Positions 1 through 8,993 of a DNA stretch of 64,000 bases are shown here, piece by piece. Source of the stretch: CADCTQ01 sp963844325 (GTDB taxonomy: Bacteria; Bacteroidota; Bacteroidia; Cytophagales; 172606-1); NCBI GenBank assembly GCA_963844325.1, contig CAWJNV010000001.1, positions 2,170,001-2,234,000 on the forward strand, given 5' to 3'. How positions within the stretch are numbered: position 1 is the first letter of the stretch; each line of letters starts with the position of its first letter. A program made the position numbers and the translations under genes. Below the pieces are notes generated by a model. The model made no database searches. It was not told the origin of the DNA and saw only the letters and a list, made by a program, of their open reading frames with translations.

Positions 1-1306
1 CAGCATGTTCCCGTTCGAACCCACGCAAATCAACGTGGTGCTGCTTACCCACGCCCACATCGACCACTCGGGCAACCTGCCCAACCTGATCCGCGAAGGA
101 TACGAAGGACAGATCCTTTGCACGGCCCCCACGCTGCCGCTCACCCAACTGCTGCTCGAGGACATGGCCAACCTCAACGCCAGGCGCCTCAAGTCGTACC
201 AGGCCGAACTGACGGCGGGCGGTACGGGCCGCCGCAAGAAAAAGAAGAAAGGCGCCAAGGTGGACCCTGACAACCTGTACCTCGAACGCCAGGTGGACGA
301 AACTGTAGACCGCGTGGTCACCGTTGCGTTCCACCAGAAATTCCGGATTAAAAAAGGCGTGGAGATTACCTTCATCCCGACGGGGCACCTGCTGGGCGCC
401 GCCAACATTGTGCTGGAAGTCACCGAAAACGGCAAGAAAACGACCATCGGCTTCTCGGGCGACATCGGCCGCAAGGACTACCCGTTGCTGCCCGATCCCC
501 AGCGGATGCCGGAAGTAGACTACCTGCTGTGCGAATCGACTTACGGCAGCCGCTACCACACCACCACGGGCACGCAGGCCGAAGCCCTGGCCGAAATCAT
601 CCGGTCTACCTGCATCGATAACCCGGGCCGGCTCATCATTCCCGCATTTAGCGTGGGCCGCACGCAGGCGTTGCTCTACACCATCAACAAGCTGTACACG
701 CAGGGCGGCTTTCCGCCGGTCAAGGTGTTCTCCGACAGCCCGTTGGCGCTGAAGAGTACGCGGGTGTACGAGAAGTACCTGAGCTACCTCAACGCCGACG
801 CCAAAGCGTTCCACGAGGAACACGAAACCCTGTTTGACTTCGAGAACCTGGTGTACGTGCAGGACCTCAAGCAGAGCAAGGCGCTGGCCAACCACGCCGA
901 ACCGTGCATCATCATCTCGTCGTCGGGCATGATCTCGGGTGGCCGGGTGGAACACCACGTAATGACCAACCTGCCCAACCCGTACGCCACCATCCTGATG
1001 ATCGGCTTTGCCGCGGAAGGGACGCTGGGCGCCAAACTGCTCAAGGGCATGCGCAGCCTTTCGATTGCCAAGGACCAGGAAATTCCCATCATGGCCCGCA
1101 TCGAGAGCATCGACGTGTTCAGCGGCCACGGCGACCTGGGCGACCTGACGGAGTTCGTCAAGTACCAGTCTCCCAACCGGCTCAAAAAGGTGTTTCTCGT
1201 GCACGGCGAGTACGAAAGCATGGTCAACTTCCAGGCCCACCTCGCCGGGGAAGGCTACGAACAAGTAGAGATTCCCGAATACGGCCAAACGTTTGAATTA
1301 GACTAG
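1..1306 (+). CDS. beta-CASP metallo-beta-lactamase nuclease, 5' end cut by the window
   Basis: MBL-fold RNA-processing exo/endonuclease of the beta-CASP group, expected to be cytoplasmic. The reading frame is open to the first base, so the start lies outside. About 50 N-terminal residues are probably missing, since the first metal motif (THAHIDHSG) normally lies about 65-75 residues in. Seen here, counting from the ATG at 5: HxHxDH at 16-21, the TGHLLGAAN and FSGDIGR metal motifs, then beta-CASP elements CESTYGSRYH, PAFSVGRTQ, SSSGMISGG and FSGHGD, and a C-terminal LVHGE. A lysine-rich insert (RRKKKKKGAK) lies near residue 80. The family is clear; the exact RNA substrate is not. Confidence 0.9.
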   Translation, partial: SMFPFEPTQINVVLLTHAHIDHSGNLPNLIREGYEGQILCTAPTLPLTQLLLEDMANLNARRLKSYQAELTAGGTGRRKKKKKGAKVDPDNLYLERQVDETVDRVVTVAFHQKFRIKKGVEITFIPTGHLLGAANIVLEVTENGKKTTIGFSGDIGRKDYPLLPDPQRMPEVDYLLCESTYGSRYHTTTGTQAEALAEIIRSTCIDNPGRLIIPAFSVGRTQALLYTINKLYTQGGFPPVKVFSDSPLALKSTRVYEKYLSYLNADAKAFHEEHETLFDFENLVYVQDLKQSKALANHAEPCIIISSSGMISGGRVEHHVMTNLPNPYATILMIGFAAEGTLGAKLLKGMRSLSIAKDQEIPIMARIESIDVFSGHGDLGDLTEFVKYQSPNRLKKVFLVHGEYESMVNFQAHLAGEGYEQVEIPEYGQTFELD

Positions 1307-1307
1307 A

Positions 1308-1376
1308 CATAAGACAAGAGACGGGAGACATGAGACTTTTGGCACCAGTCTCATGTCTCCCGTCTCTTGTCTTATG
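1308..1376. repeat. perfect 30-bp inverted repeat between convergent genes
   Basis: The arms 1308-1337 and 1347-1376 are exact reverse complements with a 9-base loop. The arm text is made of near-repeats of AGAC/GAGAC units. It begins 2 bases after one stop codon and ends 2 bases before the other, so it fills the whole gap. It could act as a two-way terminator, but it lacks a T-run and belongs to the class of long hairpins seen all over this window. Confidence 0.9.
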
Positions 1377-1378
1377 CC

Positions 1379-2122
1379 TTATTTAATCGCAAAAGAAGCC
1401 CGCATTTCGTAGCGGAGCTTGATTTTTTTGAAGCCGATGTCGGAGTCGGTCCCGCCGGCGGCACTGGCGTCCTGCGCCATTTCCGCTTTCATCATCATGT
1501 TGCTGCGGGCCTCGTAGGGTTGCGGGTAGTAGATGTTGTCGCCCAGTTCCTGGATTTCGAGTACGCCGCCGGGCTGCTCCCCGACGCTTTGCAGGAGGTA
1601 GCCGGCCTTTTCCTTGGCGGCTTGCAGGGCTTTGATCTTGAGGTCGCGGCGGTACTGCTCCATCTTGGTGTGGTCGTACCGGCTGATGGTCACGTACTCG
1701 ATGCCCTTGGCGTCTACCTTCGACAGGATGGGGTCGATCTTCGAAAGGTCCGACAGTTCGAGCACGTACCGCTTGCTTTCCAGGAAGTCAACGGGCTTTT
1801 TGCGGTTGTTCCACTGCCAGCGGTTGCCGTAAATGTTTTCGATCTGGAAGTTCTCCTTGGGTACGCCGGCTTCCCGCACGGCCGCCACGAGCTGCTTTTC
1901 GAGCCCTTCGATGTCTACGCGGTCTTTGTCCCGTTCCTTAAAGTATTCCCGCAGGGAGATGCTGAAGAAGATGCGGTCGGGCACCACCTCTATTTCGGCG
2001 GTGCCGGTAACGTCAATTTTTTTGACGAAGGGTTGGATGGTCACGGGCTGGGGCGTTTGGGCGTGGGCAAAAGTGGCGGCGGCCAGCAGGCCGGCACAAA
2101 GTAGGGTGCTCAGGGATTTCAT
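1379..2122 (-). CDS. SIMPL (DUF541) domain protein, periplasmic
   Basis: A 247-residue exported protein of the SIMPL/DUF541 family (BP26/YggE-like), whose biochemical role is not settled; some members affect oxidative stress. The start is set at the ATG at 2122 because it opens a clear signal peptide (MKSLSTLLCAGLLAAATFAHA, cleaved before Q). The longer open frame upstream has no signal-like character. After cleavage the typical SIMPL opening follows (KKIDVTGTAEIEVVPDRIFFSI), and the domain fills the rest of the protein. It is convergent with the nuclease gene. A TAnnTTTG match lies about 105 bases upstream. Confidence 0.85.
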   Translation of the reverse strand: MKSLSTLLCAGLLAAATFAHAQTPQPVTIQPFVKKIDVTGTAEIEVVPDRIFFSISLREYFKERDKDRVDIEGLEKQLVAAVREAGVPKENFQIENIYGNRWQWNNRKKPVDFLESKRYVLELSDLSKIDPILSKVDAKGIEYVTISRYDHTKMEQYRRDLKIKALQAAKEKAGYLLQSVGEQPGGVLEIQELGDNIYYPQPYEARSNMMMKAEMAQDASAAGGTDSDIGFKKIKLRYEMRASFAIK

Positions 2123-2227
2123 ACGGTATGGTTGATCAATAAAATGTTCTCCCCGTAAGGATGCAATGAATGTGCCGAATTCATACGGGCAGGCAACGGC
2201 TTTGTGAGGAGCGGCCGTACGGGCAGC

Positions 2228-2235
2228 CAAAGGTA
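2228..2235 (-). promoter_or_regulatory. candidate -7 box (TACCTTTG) for the SIMPL gene
   Basis: On the minus strand this reads TACCTTTG, an exact match to the Bacteroidota -7 consensus TAnnTTTG. It lies 106 bases before the SIMPL start codon. I see no convincing -33 element, so this is a motif match only. Confidence 0.4.
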
Positions 2236-2339
2236 CCTAAAAAGGGTACGAATGCAACCGGAGTGGTTTCAACCCCGTACGCAAGGCGCATGAGTTGCCT
2301 GAAAACAAGGTGCTTCGGCCGGGTCTGTTTGCCAAACAA

Positions 2340-2535
2340 CAGTCAGCAATGAAAAACAAAAGCGGGGGTCGCCGGCGTGGAAGGCAATGGGTGCGTTTGA
2401 CGGCGGATGCCCAAAAAGGTGCAGACGAAAACGGGGGTGTGTAGTTGAGAGCGCAGGCCGGGGGTGGCAGCCGGTGCGCACAGCAAGCCCTCTTTCTCCT
2501 GATCGAAATCTATGACTGCCGTCAACTGCGGGGCT
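2340..2535 (-). pseudogene. decayed duplicate of the C-terminus of the membrane protein at 10.7 kb
   Basis: On the minus strand this encodes a broken copy of the last 60-70 residues of the protein at 10734-11753. Shared blocks are LTAVI-DFD against LTVIRDFD, LLCAPA, P-L---LH-PV, and FLGIRR against FFGIRR. The match then continues in another frame as IAFHAGDP against IAFHADDP, so at least one frameshift lies near 2400. Nothing of the N-terminal membrane part remains. It is a fragment left by duplication or recombination and is not expected to be functional. Confidence 0.75.
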
Positions 2536-2662
2536 TTACAAAATTACGGCTTCGTGCCGAAAGCTTCTGAGGTTACCGGGAAATGCCGACCGCAGACCCA
2601 GGCAGTAAGCAGGAATACTTGTTTACTGGCTGAGTCCGCGATTCGGAGGGGAAACAGAAACA

Positions 2663-2872
2663 TTAATATGCCATCAGTATTCTGCCTGAGCAGCAAGCAA
2701 GATAATGCTCATCCATCTCCGGTGAAGTAACCGTGATGGAATCACTTGTTGCTGGTTGGGCATTTCCGCGTAGTTCTACCGGCACCTGGGGTAGCTTTGC
2801 AACTTTGGTTACGTTACATTCGCCGGCCCGCTTGACCGACCATGCTGCTGTTTTAATCGTCTGATTTTCCAT
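2663..2872 (-). CDS. possible 69-residue peptide gene, unrecognised
   Basis: A short frame with an ATG start (MENQTIKTAAWSVK...) and a Ser/Thr-rich tail followed by a Cys pair (SDSITVTSPEM...ACCSG). I do not recognise it. It lies 268 bases downstream of the permease gene on the same strand, next to genes that resemble peptide-modification enzymes. That makes a ribosomal precursor peptide conceivable, but there is no Gly-Gly leader or known leader motif and no clear ribosome binding site. The rest of 2536-3140 shows no gene. It may be a chance frame. Confidence 0.25.
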   Translation of the reverse strand: MENQTIKTAAWSVKRAGECNVTKVAKLPQVPVELRGNAQPATSDSITVTSPEMDEHYLACCSGRILMAY

Positions 2873-3140
2873 AGATAATACGTAATTGAAGGGTTAAGAA
2901 AGCTTACACGAACCGATGAGAGCAAGCAGCAGTGCTTGCATTTTAATGCCACCAACCACTTTTACTGCCGGCGCGGAAAACCGGGGCGGCCATTCTTATT
3001 TGTTATTTCAATTCCCTGCTTGTTAGATTGTGTTATTTACATTAATCATCCAAAAAAAGCAAACAGTCATTAAAATTTTATCAGTAGAATTTACATTTAT
3101 TTCGGTAAGACCCTTGCTTTCATGACTTACTTTAGCATTT

Positions 3141-5579
3141 CTATTCCTCCCGTAAAGCAGTAGCAGGATTGGTGCGAATGGTTTTGACCAGGTGGTAACT
3201 GATCGTGACCAGGGTGAGCAGCAGGATGAGGCCAATGGGAATTACATATACATCGGCCCGCAGGGAAACCCGGTACGCAAAGGAAGATAACCACTGCCGG
3301 ATGGCAAAATGGATCACCACGGCCGCCAATCCGACTGCCACCAGGACGACGTTCACGAAACGTTTGCTTAACAACAGAAAAAGATGGGGCGAGGCAGCGC
3401 CAAAAAGCTTGCGGACGCTTACTTCGCGCCGGCGCTGGTGTACCAGGAACGCTGCCAGCCCATAGAGTCCTCCGCAGGCGAGGAGTAGCGTGACGACTGC
3501 AAAAAAAGTAAAAAGTTCCCCCCAGCGTTGCTCCTGCTGATAAAGCCTGTTCCAATCCTGCTCCAGGTAGGAATAGGAGAACGGCTGGTCGGGGGCTACC
3601 TGCCTCCAGATGGCTTTTACCTTGCCCATGACTGCCTCCGGAACAGCACCCGGATGCAGTTTGATGGCCATGAAAGGGGTAAAAGCCAACGGATTACTGG
3701 TATGCAGTACGGCAAGCGGCGTAATGGATTCGTGCAGCGATTGAAAATGGAAGTCCTCCAGGATGCCCACTATGGTATAGGGCCGGTTCTGGGAGGAGTC
3801 ACTGGGGTGGACCATCTGGAGCTGTTTGCCTACCGCATCCTTAAGGCCTAACTCCTTCACCGCCGTTTGGTTGAGTAAGAGCGAATACGTGTCGGTGAAG
3901 TGCCGGGAAAAACCCCTGCCCGCAGTCATCTTTATTCCCAGCGTGCGGATCAGGTGTTCTTCGGCAATCATCCCCCGGAGCGTAAACACTTCATTTTTTC
4001 CCGCCGACCGGAACTGAAAACCAAAAGAAGGTCTGCCCGGAACCGGGTTACCCATGCCTACCATCTGCACCTGAGGCAGGCCCTCCAGGTGTTGCCGGAG
4101 CACCTGCCGGCGGTCGGCCAGGCTGTCAGTTAAATGATCAACCCGGTTCAGAATCATCACCCGTTCTTTGGTAAACCCTGCGTTTCCTTCGCGCATGAAT
4201 TGTACCTGACGGAATACCACCAGCATACCGATCAGCAGACTGGTTGAAACAAAGAATTGGAATCCTACCAATCCATTGCGCAGCCAGATTCCTTTTGCTG
4301 AGCTGTTAAATCTTCCCTTGAGTACCTGGAGGGGTCTGAATGCAGCCATGACGAAGGCCGGGTATACTCCCGAGGCAACGCCCGCCCCCAATGTCAGCAA
4401 AAACAGCCCAACCAGGGTGTATCCTGCCTCCTGCCAGTTGAGCTGCACGCTTTTACCGGCCCAGTCGTTGAGCAATGGAAGCATGAGCCGGGCCGCTATC
4501 GCCGCAAACAGCGCGCTGATGAGGCAGAGCAAGGTAGATTCCAGCAGGAATTGCAACCCGATGTGTACGGGTTCGGCGCCGAGTACTTTGCGGATGCCTA
4601 CCTCCCTGGCCCGGCTCATGCTGCGGGCCGTGGTCAGGTTGATGGTATTCATGACCGCAATAAACAGGAGCAGGACCGCCGTAAGCACAAAAATGGACAC
4701 GTAAAGCAAACTCCCGTTGGTGCCCAGTTCTCCTTCCAGGTGCGACTGCAAATGAATGGAAGACAGGGGTTGTAAAAAGTAACGGTACCCATTGCCGGCG
4801 GCCTGGTAGGCTGCATAGGAAACGCCCAACTGACGCTCTATCTGACCCGAAGCGTATTTTTGGACCAGGGTCGGCAGTTTGGCCTCCAGTGCCCGGGCAT
4901 CGGCCCCGGGGTTAAGCAGCAGGTAGGTATAGGCATTGAAATACATGTAATTGGGCTCCGGTACCGGGAAAGGAATGGCTTGCCAGGAAGCCACCATGTC
5001 AAAATCAAAGTGAGACTGTTGCGGCGCATCGCGGCAAATGCCCGTAACGGATAAGGTGCCGAAATCGGTTTGCAAGGTTTTGCCCAACGCATTTTCCGAT
5101 CCGAAATATTTCTGGGCGGCTGTTTGGGTAAGCACCACCGAACGGGGCTGGCGTAGTACGGTTTGCGGATCGCCGGCTACCAGGTGAAACGAGAACAAGC
5201 GAAAAAAAGTGGAATCGGCAAACACGAACCCGCTTTCCTCAAATGTACTTTCGCCCTTACGCACCAGAATGGGCTCACTGGATTTCCACATCCGCAGGGT
5301 CGTAGCTACTTCGGGCATCTCCCGGCTGATTGCCGGCGCAAAAGAAGAAGGAATGGTGGCAAAAAAAGAGCGGTGGTCGGGATAAATCCGTTCCAGCGCT
5401 ACCCGGTAGATGCGTGGGGCATCCTGGTGAAACGCATCGTATTGCAACTCATCTTTCACGTAAAAAAATGCCAGTAAACAACACGTCAGGCCCACGATCA
5501 GGCCAATCAGGCTGATTCCCGTGTAGAGCTTATGCTTGAGTAAACTACGCAGGGCAATCTTCAGGAAGTTTTTGAGCAT
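3141..5579 (-). CDS. ABC transporter permease, MacB/FtsX type (812 aa)
   Basis: Inner-membrane permease of the large two-unit MacB/FtsX class common in Cytophagales, thought to use ATP hydrolysis to drive periplasmic work or export. Seen: an N-terminal membrane helix (about 18-41), a periplasmic MacB-type domain, four membrane segments (about 285-455) with the FtsX-like stretch TARSMSREVGIRKVLGA-type (here SMSRAREVGIRKVLGA), a second periplasmic domain, and three final helices (about 678-792) including RRREVSVRKLFGA. No ATPase or membrane-fusion partner lies nearby, so the partner must be encoded elsewhere. It is divergent from the LanC-like gene and may serve that locus, but this class is often found alone. 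Confidence 0.85.
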   Translation of the reverse strand: MLKNFLKIALRSLLKHKLYTGISLIGLIVGLTCCLLAFFYVKDELQYDAFHQDAPRIYRVALERIYPDHRSFFATIPSSFAPAISREMPEVATTLRMWKSSEPILVRKGESTFEESGFVFADSTFFRLFSFHLVAGDPQTVLRQPRSVVLTQTAAQKYFGSENALGKTLQTDFGTLSVTGICRDAPQQSHFDFDMVASWQAIPFPVPEPNYMYFNAYTYLLLNPGADARALEAKLPTLVQKYASGQIERQLGVSYAAYQAAGNGYRYFLQPLSSIHLQSHLEGELGTNGSLLYVSIFVLTAVLLLFIAVMNTINLTTARSMSRAREVGIRKVLGAEPVHIGLQFLLESTLLCLISALFAAIAARLMLPLLNDWAGKSVQLNWQEAGYTLVGLFLLTLGAGVASGVYPAFVMAAFRPLQVLKGRFNSSAKGIWLRNGLVGFQFFVSTSLLIGMLVVFRQVQFMREGNAGFTKERVMILNRVDHLTDSLADRRQVLRQHLEGLPQVQMVGMGNPVPGRPSFGFQFRSAGKNEVFTLRGMIAEEHLIRTLGIKMTAGRGFSRHFTDTYSLLLNQTAVKELGLKDAVGKQLQMVHPSDSSQNRPYTIVGILEDFHFQSLHESITPLAVLHTSNPLAFTPFMAIKLHPGAVPEAVMGKVKAIWRQVAPDQPFSYSYLEQDWNRLYQQEQRWGELFTFFAVVTLLLACGGLYGLAAFLVHQRRREVSVRKLFGAASPHLFLLLSKRFVNVVLVAVGLAAVVIHFAIRQWLSSFAYRVSLRADVYVIPIGLILLLTLVTISYHLVKTIRTNPATALREE

Positions 5580-5660
5580 GGTCAGTAAAGCGGTTCGTGA
5601 TCCGGACGCACAACCGGCCCGGCAGGCTTGCCAACGGTTCGCCGTTCAACCCGCTAAATA

Positions 5661-5674
5661 TAAGGATATCCTTA
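5661..5674. promoter_or_regulatory. 14-bp perfect palindrome upstream of the permease
   Basis: TAAGGATATCCTTA lies in an AT-rich stretch 82 bases upstream of the permease start, in the 415-base gap shared with the divergent LanC-like gene. A perfect palindrome here could be an operator for a dimeric regulator. This is inferred from symmetry and position alone. Apart from it and the coding remnant at 5766-5954 I see nothing else in the gap. Confidence 0.3.
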
Positions 5675-5765
5675 AAAGTGTTTAATAAAATATTCGTTTG
5701 TTGACATTGCTTATTGAACACCTGCGATTCCGGTAACGACATTTCGTTAACTTCACTGTTCATTC

Positions 5766-5954
5766 GGTTTAAACCCCGCTCATGCCCATGGAATTTACGG
5801 ACCCGGCGTTTCACCCGTACGTACTTACGTTAACCGGCCCATCCTGTTCAGCAAAGCCGGCAACCGCAAACGCTTTGTCGGGCACCCGCTCAGATATAAA
5901 TACGCGCAACACTGGGTGAACATTGCCTTCCGGCTCATGAAGCAGGGGCAATGA
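5766..5954 (+). pseudogene. possible 3' remnant of an unknown gene
   Basis: One frame without a start codon reads like a protein C-terminus: ...TYVNRPILFSKAGNRK, then RFVGHPLRYKYAQHW, then VNIAFRLMKQGQ and a stop at 5952-5954. The amino-acid mix (basic and aromatic, with no stop for about 63 codons) looks coding-like, but no ATG, GTG or TTG opens it and I do not recognise the family. It ends 40 bases before the LanC-like gene. It may be debris of a gene truncated when this locus was assembled. Confidence 0.3.
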
Positions 5955-5994
5955 AGCGCGGGCTGTTTGTTGCTTTCACCGGTCAACCATTGGC

Positions 5995-7944
5995 ATGAAC
6001 GATTCACGAAACTTTACCAACCACTTCCTCAAAGACAGCCTGCACGGTGAGCAGCAGGGCCTTGGGTTGTTGGATTCTGGCAGAACTGCCGGAAAGAACA
6101 GGTACCGTGCCGGCCTGGGCGTAAGTGGTGCTTTGCTGCTGGCTTGCCAGTACGGTCTTGCCCATCAGGAGGAAGAATTGCCCGGTTCCGTGGAGCAGGC
6201 ACTTGATTGCCTGGCCGGTAGATTTACGCAATCCAATCCCGGTAAACCCGGCCTCTTTGAAGGGGTAGCCGGTATCCTGTTCGGCTTGTCTCACGTGTAC
6301 GGCCATTTTCCCGGTAAAAAAATTGAGCAGTTGCTGGACCAGGGGCTGCATGCGCTGCTTGCATCAGTACGCAAAACGTACCTCCCTTTGCCTCCGGACC
6401 TGGCCGACGGGTACGCGGGGATACTCCTGGGCGCGGCCTACTGCTACCACCAGACGCAGCATAGCCTCTGCCCGGAAATCATGAATAATGCCTCTGAACG
6501 CTTGCTGGCAGGTGCCAGACTCTGGGAAAATGCCGTTGTCTGGGACTACCATATTCATCATAATCATTTTATTGCCCCGCCTGTCGACTGGTCAGCCGGC
6601 ACGGCGGGCATTGCCTGGGCCTTGTTTTTTTCGGGTACCCTGTTGCAGAACGACTGCTGGACCGGCGCGGCAAAGTTGATTTTGCGCGGAATAGGCGCAG
6701 CAATTCCCGGGGATTCTATCTATACTACGGACTACAACTCCAGACTTGATCTGAAACAACTGGTAACCTTAAGCAGAAGGGCCCGTCAGGAGAAGGAATT
6801 AGGTACGCCTCAGCCGTCGCAGGAAACCTCGCTGCGGTCCGGCTCGACGGGTATTGTCCTGACGTATTGCTTCTGCAAAAGGCATGCGCCGGACTTTCGG
6901 GTACCAGCCCTGGAGAAATTACTGGGTAGGTTCAGTGCTGACGGGAGCGCCCTTCCGGCGGCATTGGGTCCCCTGGAGTCAAACCTGCTGGGAACCTGCG
7001 TGGATGGAAAGCTCAGGGGAGTGCCGCCTGACCGGGCAAACAAGCGGGTGCCGGTTGCGGATCACCACCCGGGGGAAAGGCGGGACGCAGCACAACCGGC
7101 AGTACCAGGTTACTCGCTTGCGGACCGCTGCCTGGAGAACGTGATTCACATCTGCTTTGCAACGGCGGCAGCAATTGCTGCTCCCGGTCGCAACCGCCTG
7201 GCTGCGCCTGCCGGGCCGTTGCACACCGTTGGCCCGGTTGCTTTCGTGGAAGGGATTGTAAAGAAAGATTTCCCGGTGACGGCATACCTGCTGGCCGGCA
7301 GGCATAAAAACGATATGCAGGCTTTTGCGTCGGCCCTGCTGGAAAAAGGAGTAACCCTCCGGGCTTTCGGGGAGTTATTGTCTACCGTAGCTGACCCCCT
7401 GATTCAAGATGGCTATCAATACGAACTTTTCAAAAAGCGGCGGGAAACCGGGATTTCCGATTACCTGACCGGCTTCTTCCGGGAAGCCGGGCGTTATCAT
7501 CGCATCCGGTCGTTGCTTACGCAGCCCAGGCGGATTTTTAATCAGGTTCCCTTGGTCATCGGTCAGGATGTTACCTTACTGGCGGCTGCCTGTAACTGGG
7601 TAGCCCTGGAAACGGCCCTCAAAAAGGGCCGTTTATCCGAAGCAGACCAGTTGCTGGGCCAGGCCGCACCGGTAACCCTGGCAATGAGGTACAGTCATGA
7701 ATATCAGCGGGTCATTGCTTTTTCGCTTGACGGGTGGGACTTCATCATCAACGGCTACCAGGAAGGAGCCACGCTCCAGGACCTGATTGATGAGCTGGCC
7801 GGCAGGGCAGAGGTCCGGGAAAACTACTCCCGGAGCCAGCTTACGGCCATCGCGGAAAACGTAACCAAGGCCTACGTATACCACGGAATGATCGAGCCGG
7901 CCGGGGCGTCCGTCACCAGGCATCCGGCCTTGAACCACCACTGA
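5995..7944 (+). CDS. LanC-like protein with an unrecognised C-terminal half (649 aa)
   Basis: The N-terminal 300 residues carry the repeated glycine signatures of the lanthionine cyclase (LanC) barrel: GLFEGVAG at 86-93, LADGYAGILLG at 136-146, WSAGTAGIAWAL at 199-210 and LRSGSTGIVL at 280-289. The LanC zinc ligands (a WC.G motif and a CHG motif) are not visible, so it may not cyclise thioethers. Residues 330-400 are rich in Arg and Pro. The last 80 residues (GATLQDLIDEL...YVYHGMIEP) resemble a small winged-helix or PqqD-like fold, which often binds leader peptides; that is inference. It is followed after 15 bases by the DUF6734 gene, so the two are probably co-transcribed. Confidence 0.6.
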   Translation: MNDSRNFTNHFLKDSLHGEQQGLGLLDSGRTAGKNRYRAGLGVSGALLLACQYGLAHQEEELPGSVEQALDCLAGRFTQSNPGKPGLFEGVAGILFGLSHVYGHFPGKKIEQLLDQGLHALLASVRKTYLPLPPDLADGYAGILLGAAYCYHQTQHSLCPEIMNNASERLLAGARLWENAVVWDYHIHHNHFIAPPVDWSAGTAGIAWALFFSGTLLQNDCWTGAAKLILRGIGAAIPGDSIYTTDYNSRLDLKQLVTLSRRARQEKELGTPQPSQETSLRSGSTGIVLTYCFCKRHAPDFRVPALEKLLGRFSADGSALPAALGPLESNLLGTCVDGKLRGVPPDRANKRVPVADHHPGERRDAAQPAVPGYSLADRCLENVIHICFATAAAIAAPGRNRLAAPAGPLHTVGPVAFVEGIVKKDFPVTAYLLAGRHKNDMQAFASALLEKGVTLRAFGELLSTVADPLIQDGYQYELFKKRRETGISDYLTGFFREAGRYHRIRSLLTQPRRIFNQVPLVIGQDVTLLAAACNWVALETALKKGRLSEADQLLGQAAPVTLAMRYSHEYQRVIAFSLDGWDFIINGYQEGATLQDLIDELAGRAEVRENYSRSQLTAIAENVTKAYVYHGMIEPAGASVTRHPALNHH

Positions 7945-7959
7945 ATTACCGGGGCAATT

Positions 7960-8868
7960 ATGAAAATCATTCAGTCACTGTGGACAAAACCCTTATGGAG
8001 TGGATCGGATGGCTCCGACAAATGGGTGCGAACGTTGGGGGGATGGCCCAGCCTGGAATTTTTCCTCATCAGTTGGACCTTGAGCTGCCTGAGCCTTAAA
8101 AAATATTACCGGGACGTAGAACTCGTTACGGATCAGCAAGGGAAGTACCTTTTGATGGACCGGTTGCAGTTGCCTTACACGGCTTGCACGACCGCACTGG
8201 ATGCACTTGCCGCGTATCACCCCGACCTGTGGGCTGTCGGCAAAATATACGCCTACCAGTTACAGGAAGCACCTTTTATCCACGTAGACGGTGACATTTA
8301 CATTTGGAAGAAATTCCCCGAAAGAATCATCAATGCCCCCCTGGTCGGGCAAAACAGTGAGCTTGACCACGCCTACTACTTCGAAATTCTCGATCAATCG
8401 GTCCGTTTGCTTGAATATCTGCCCGGCTGCCTGCTCAGGTATAAGGAAGACAGGAAAGAAATCAGAAGTGTTGATGCCGGCATTATCGGGGGCAATGACC
8501 TGGCTTTCTTCAAAAAGTACGCCGATGAGGCTTTTGCCTTTGTGGATAAAAATGCCGCGGTGCTGCACAAAATCAATAGAGGCCAGTTTAATATCATTTT
8601 TGAGCAGTTGCTATACCATTCACTCAGCGTTGAAAAGGGGGTAAAAATAGCGTACCTGTTTGATCCCGAACCTTCCAATTTTTTTTCGTTCGTTGACTTC
8701 AAAGGCGTACCATTCAGGACGCATTACATTCATGCTTTTGGGAGTGATTATAAAAAGATGGAGCACGTATGCGTCCAGATGCGGCGCAAGTTGTATGAGA
8801 TGAGCCCTGCCTGCTATTTTTCGATTCAGCACTTGCTCAAAGAAAATATTCTTCCTTCCCAGGGGTAA
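7960..8868 (+). CDS. DUF6734 family protein, glycosyltransferase-like (302 aa)
   Basis: Matches the pattern I know for DUF6734, a Bacteroidota family often found near peptide-modification genes. Features are the opening MKIIQSLWTKPL, a central YYRDVELVTD followed by LPYT, DLWAVGKIYAY and FIHVDGDIYIWKKF. The last contains a DxD-like DGD, as in nucleotide-sugar glycosyltransferases, so transfer of a sugar to a peptide or glycan is plausible but unproven. Cytoplasmic, with no signal peptide. It is the second gene of a pair with the LanC-like gene and ends just before a strong two-way hairpin. Confidence 0.6.
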   Translation: MKIIQSLWTKPLWSGSDGSDKWVRTLGGWPSLEFFLISWTLSCLSLKKYYRDVELVTDQQGKYLLMDRLQLPYTACTTALDALAAYHPDLWAVGKIYAYQLQEAPFIHVDGDIYIWKKFPERIINAPLVGQNSELDHAYYFEILDQSVRLLEYLPGCLLRYKEDRKEIRSVDAGIIGGNDLAFFKKYADEAFAFVDKNAAVLHKINRGQFNIIFEQLLYHSLSVEKGVKIAYLFDPEPSNFFSFVDFKGVPFRTHYIHAFGSDYKKMEHVCVQMRRKLYEMSPACYFSIQHLLKENILPSQG

Positions 8869-8890
8869 TTGCAGCCATGCCTCATGAGGC

Positions 8891-8966
8891 GGCTGCCTTC
8901 GTAAAAAACAACCCCGAAAACCGGGCACTGCTGCCGTTTTCGGGGTTGTTTTCTACGAAGGCAGCC
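8891..8966. terminator. two-way hairpin terminator between convergent genes
   Basis: The 31-base arms 8891-8921 and 8936-8966 pair with one mismatch around a 14-base loop. Each arm contains an A/T run next to a GC stem (AACCCCGAAAAC with GTTTTCGGGGTT), so it should stop transcription from both the DUF6734 gene and the radical SAM gene. Confidence 0.85.
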
Positions 8967-8993
8967 GTGAAACTGCTCAGGCAGGAACCCGTG

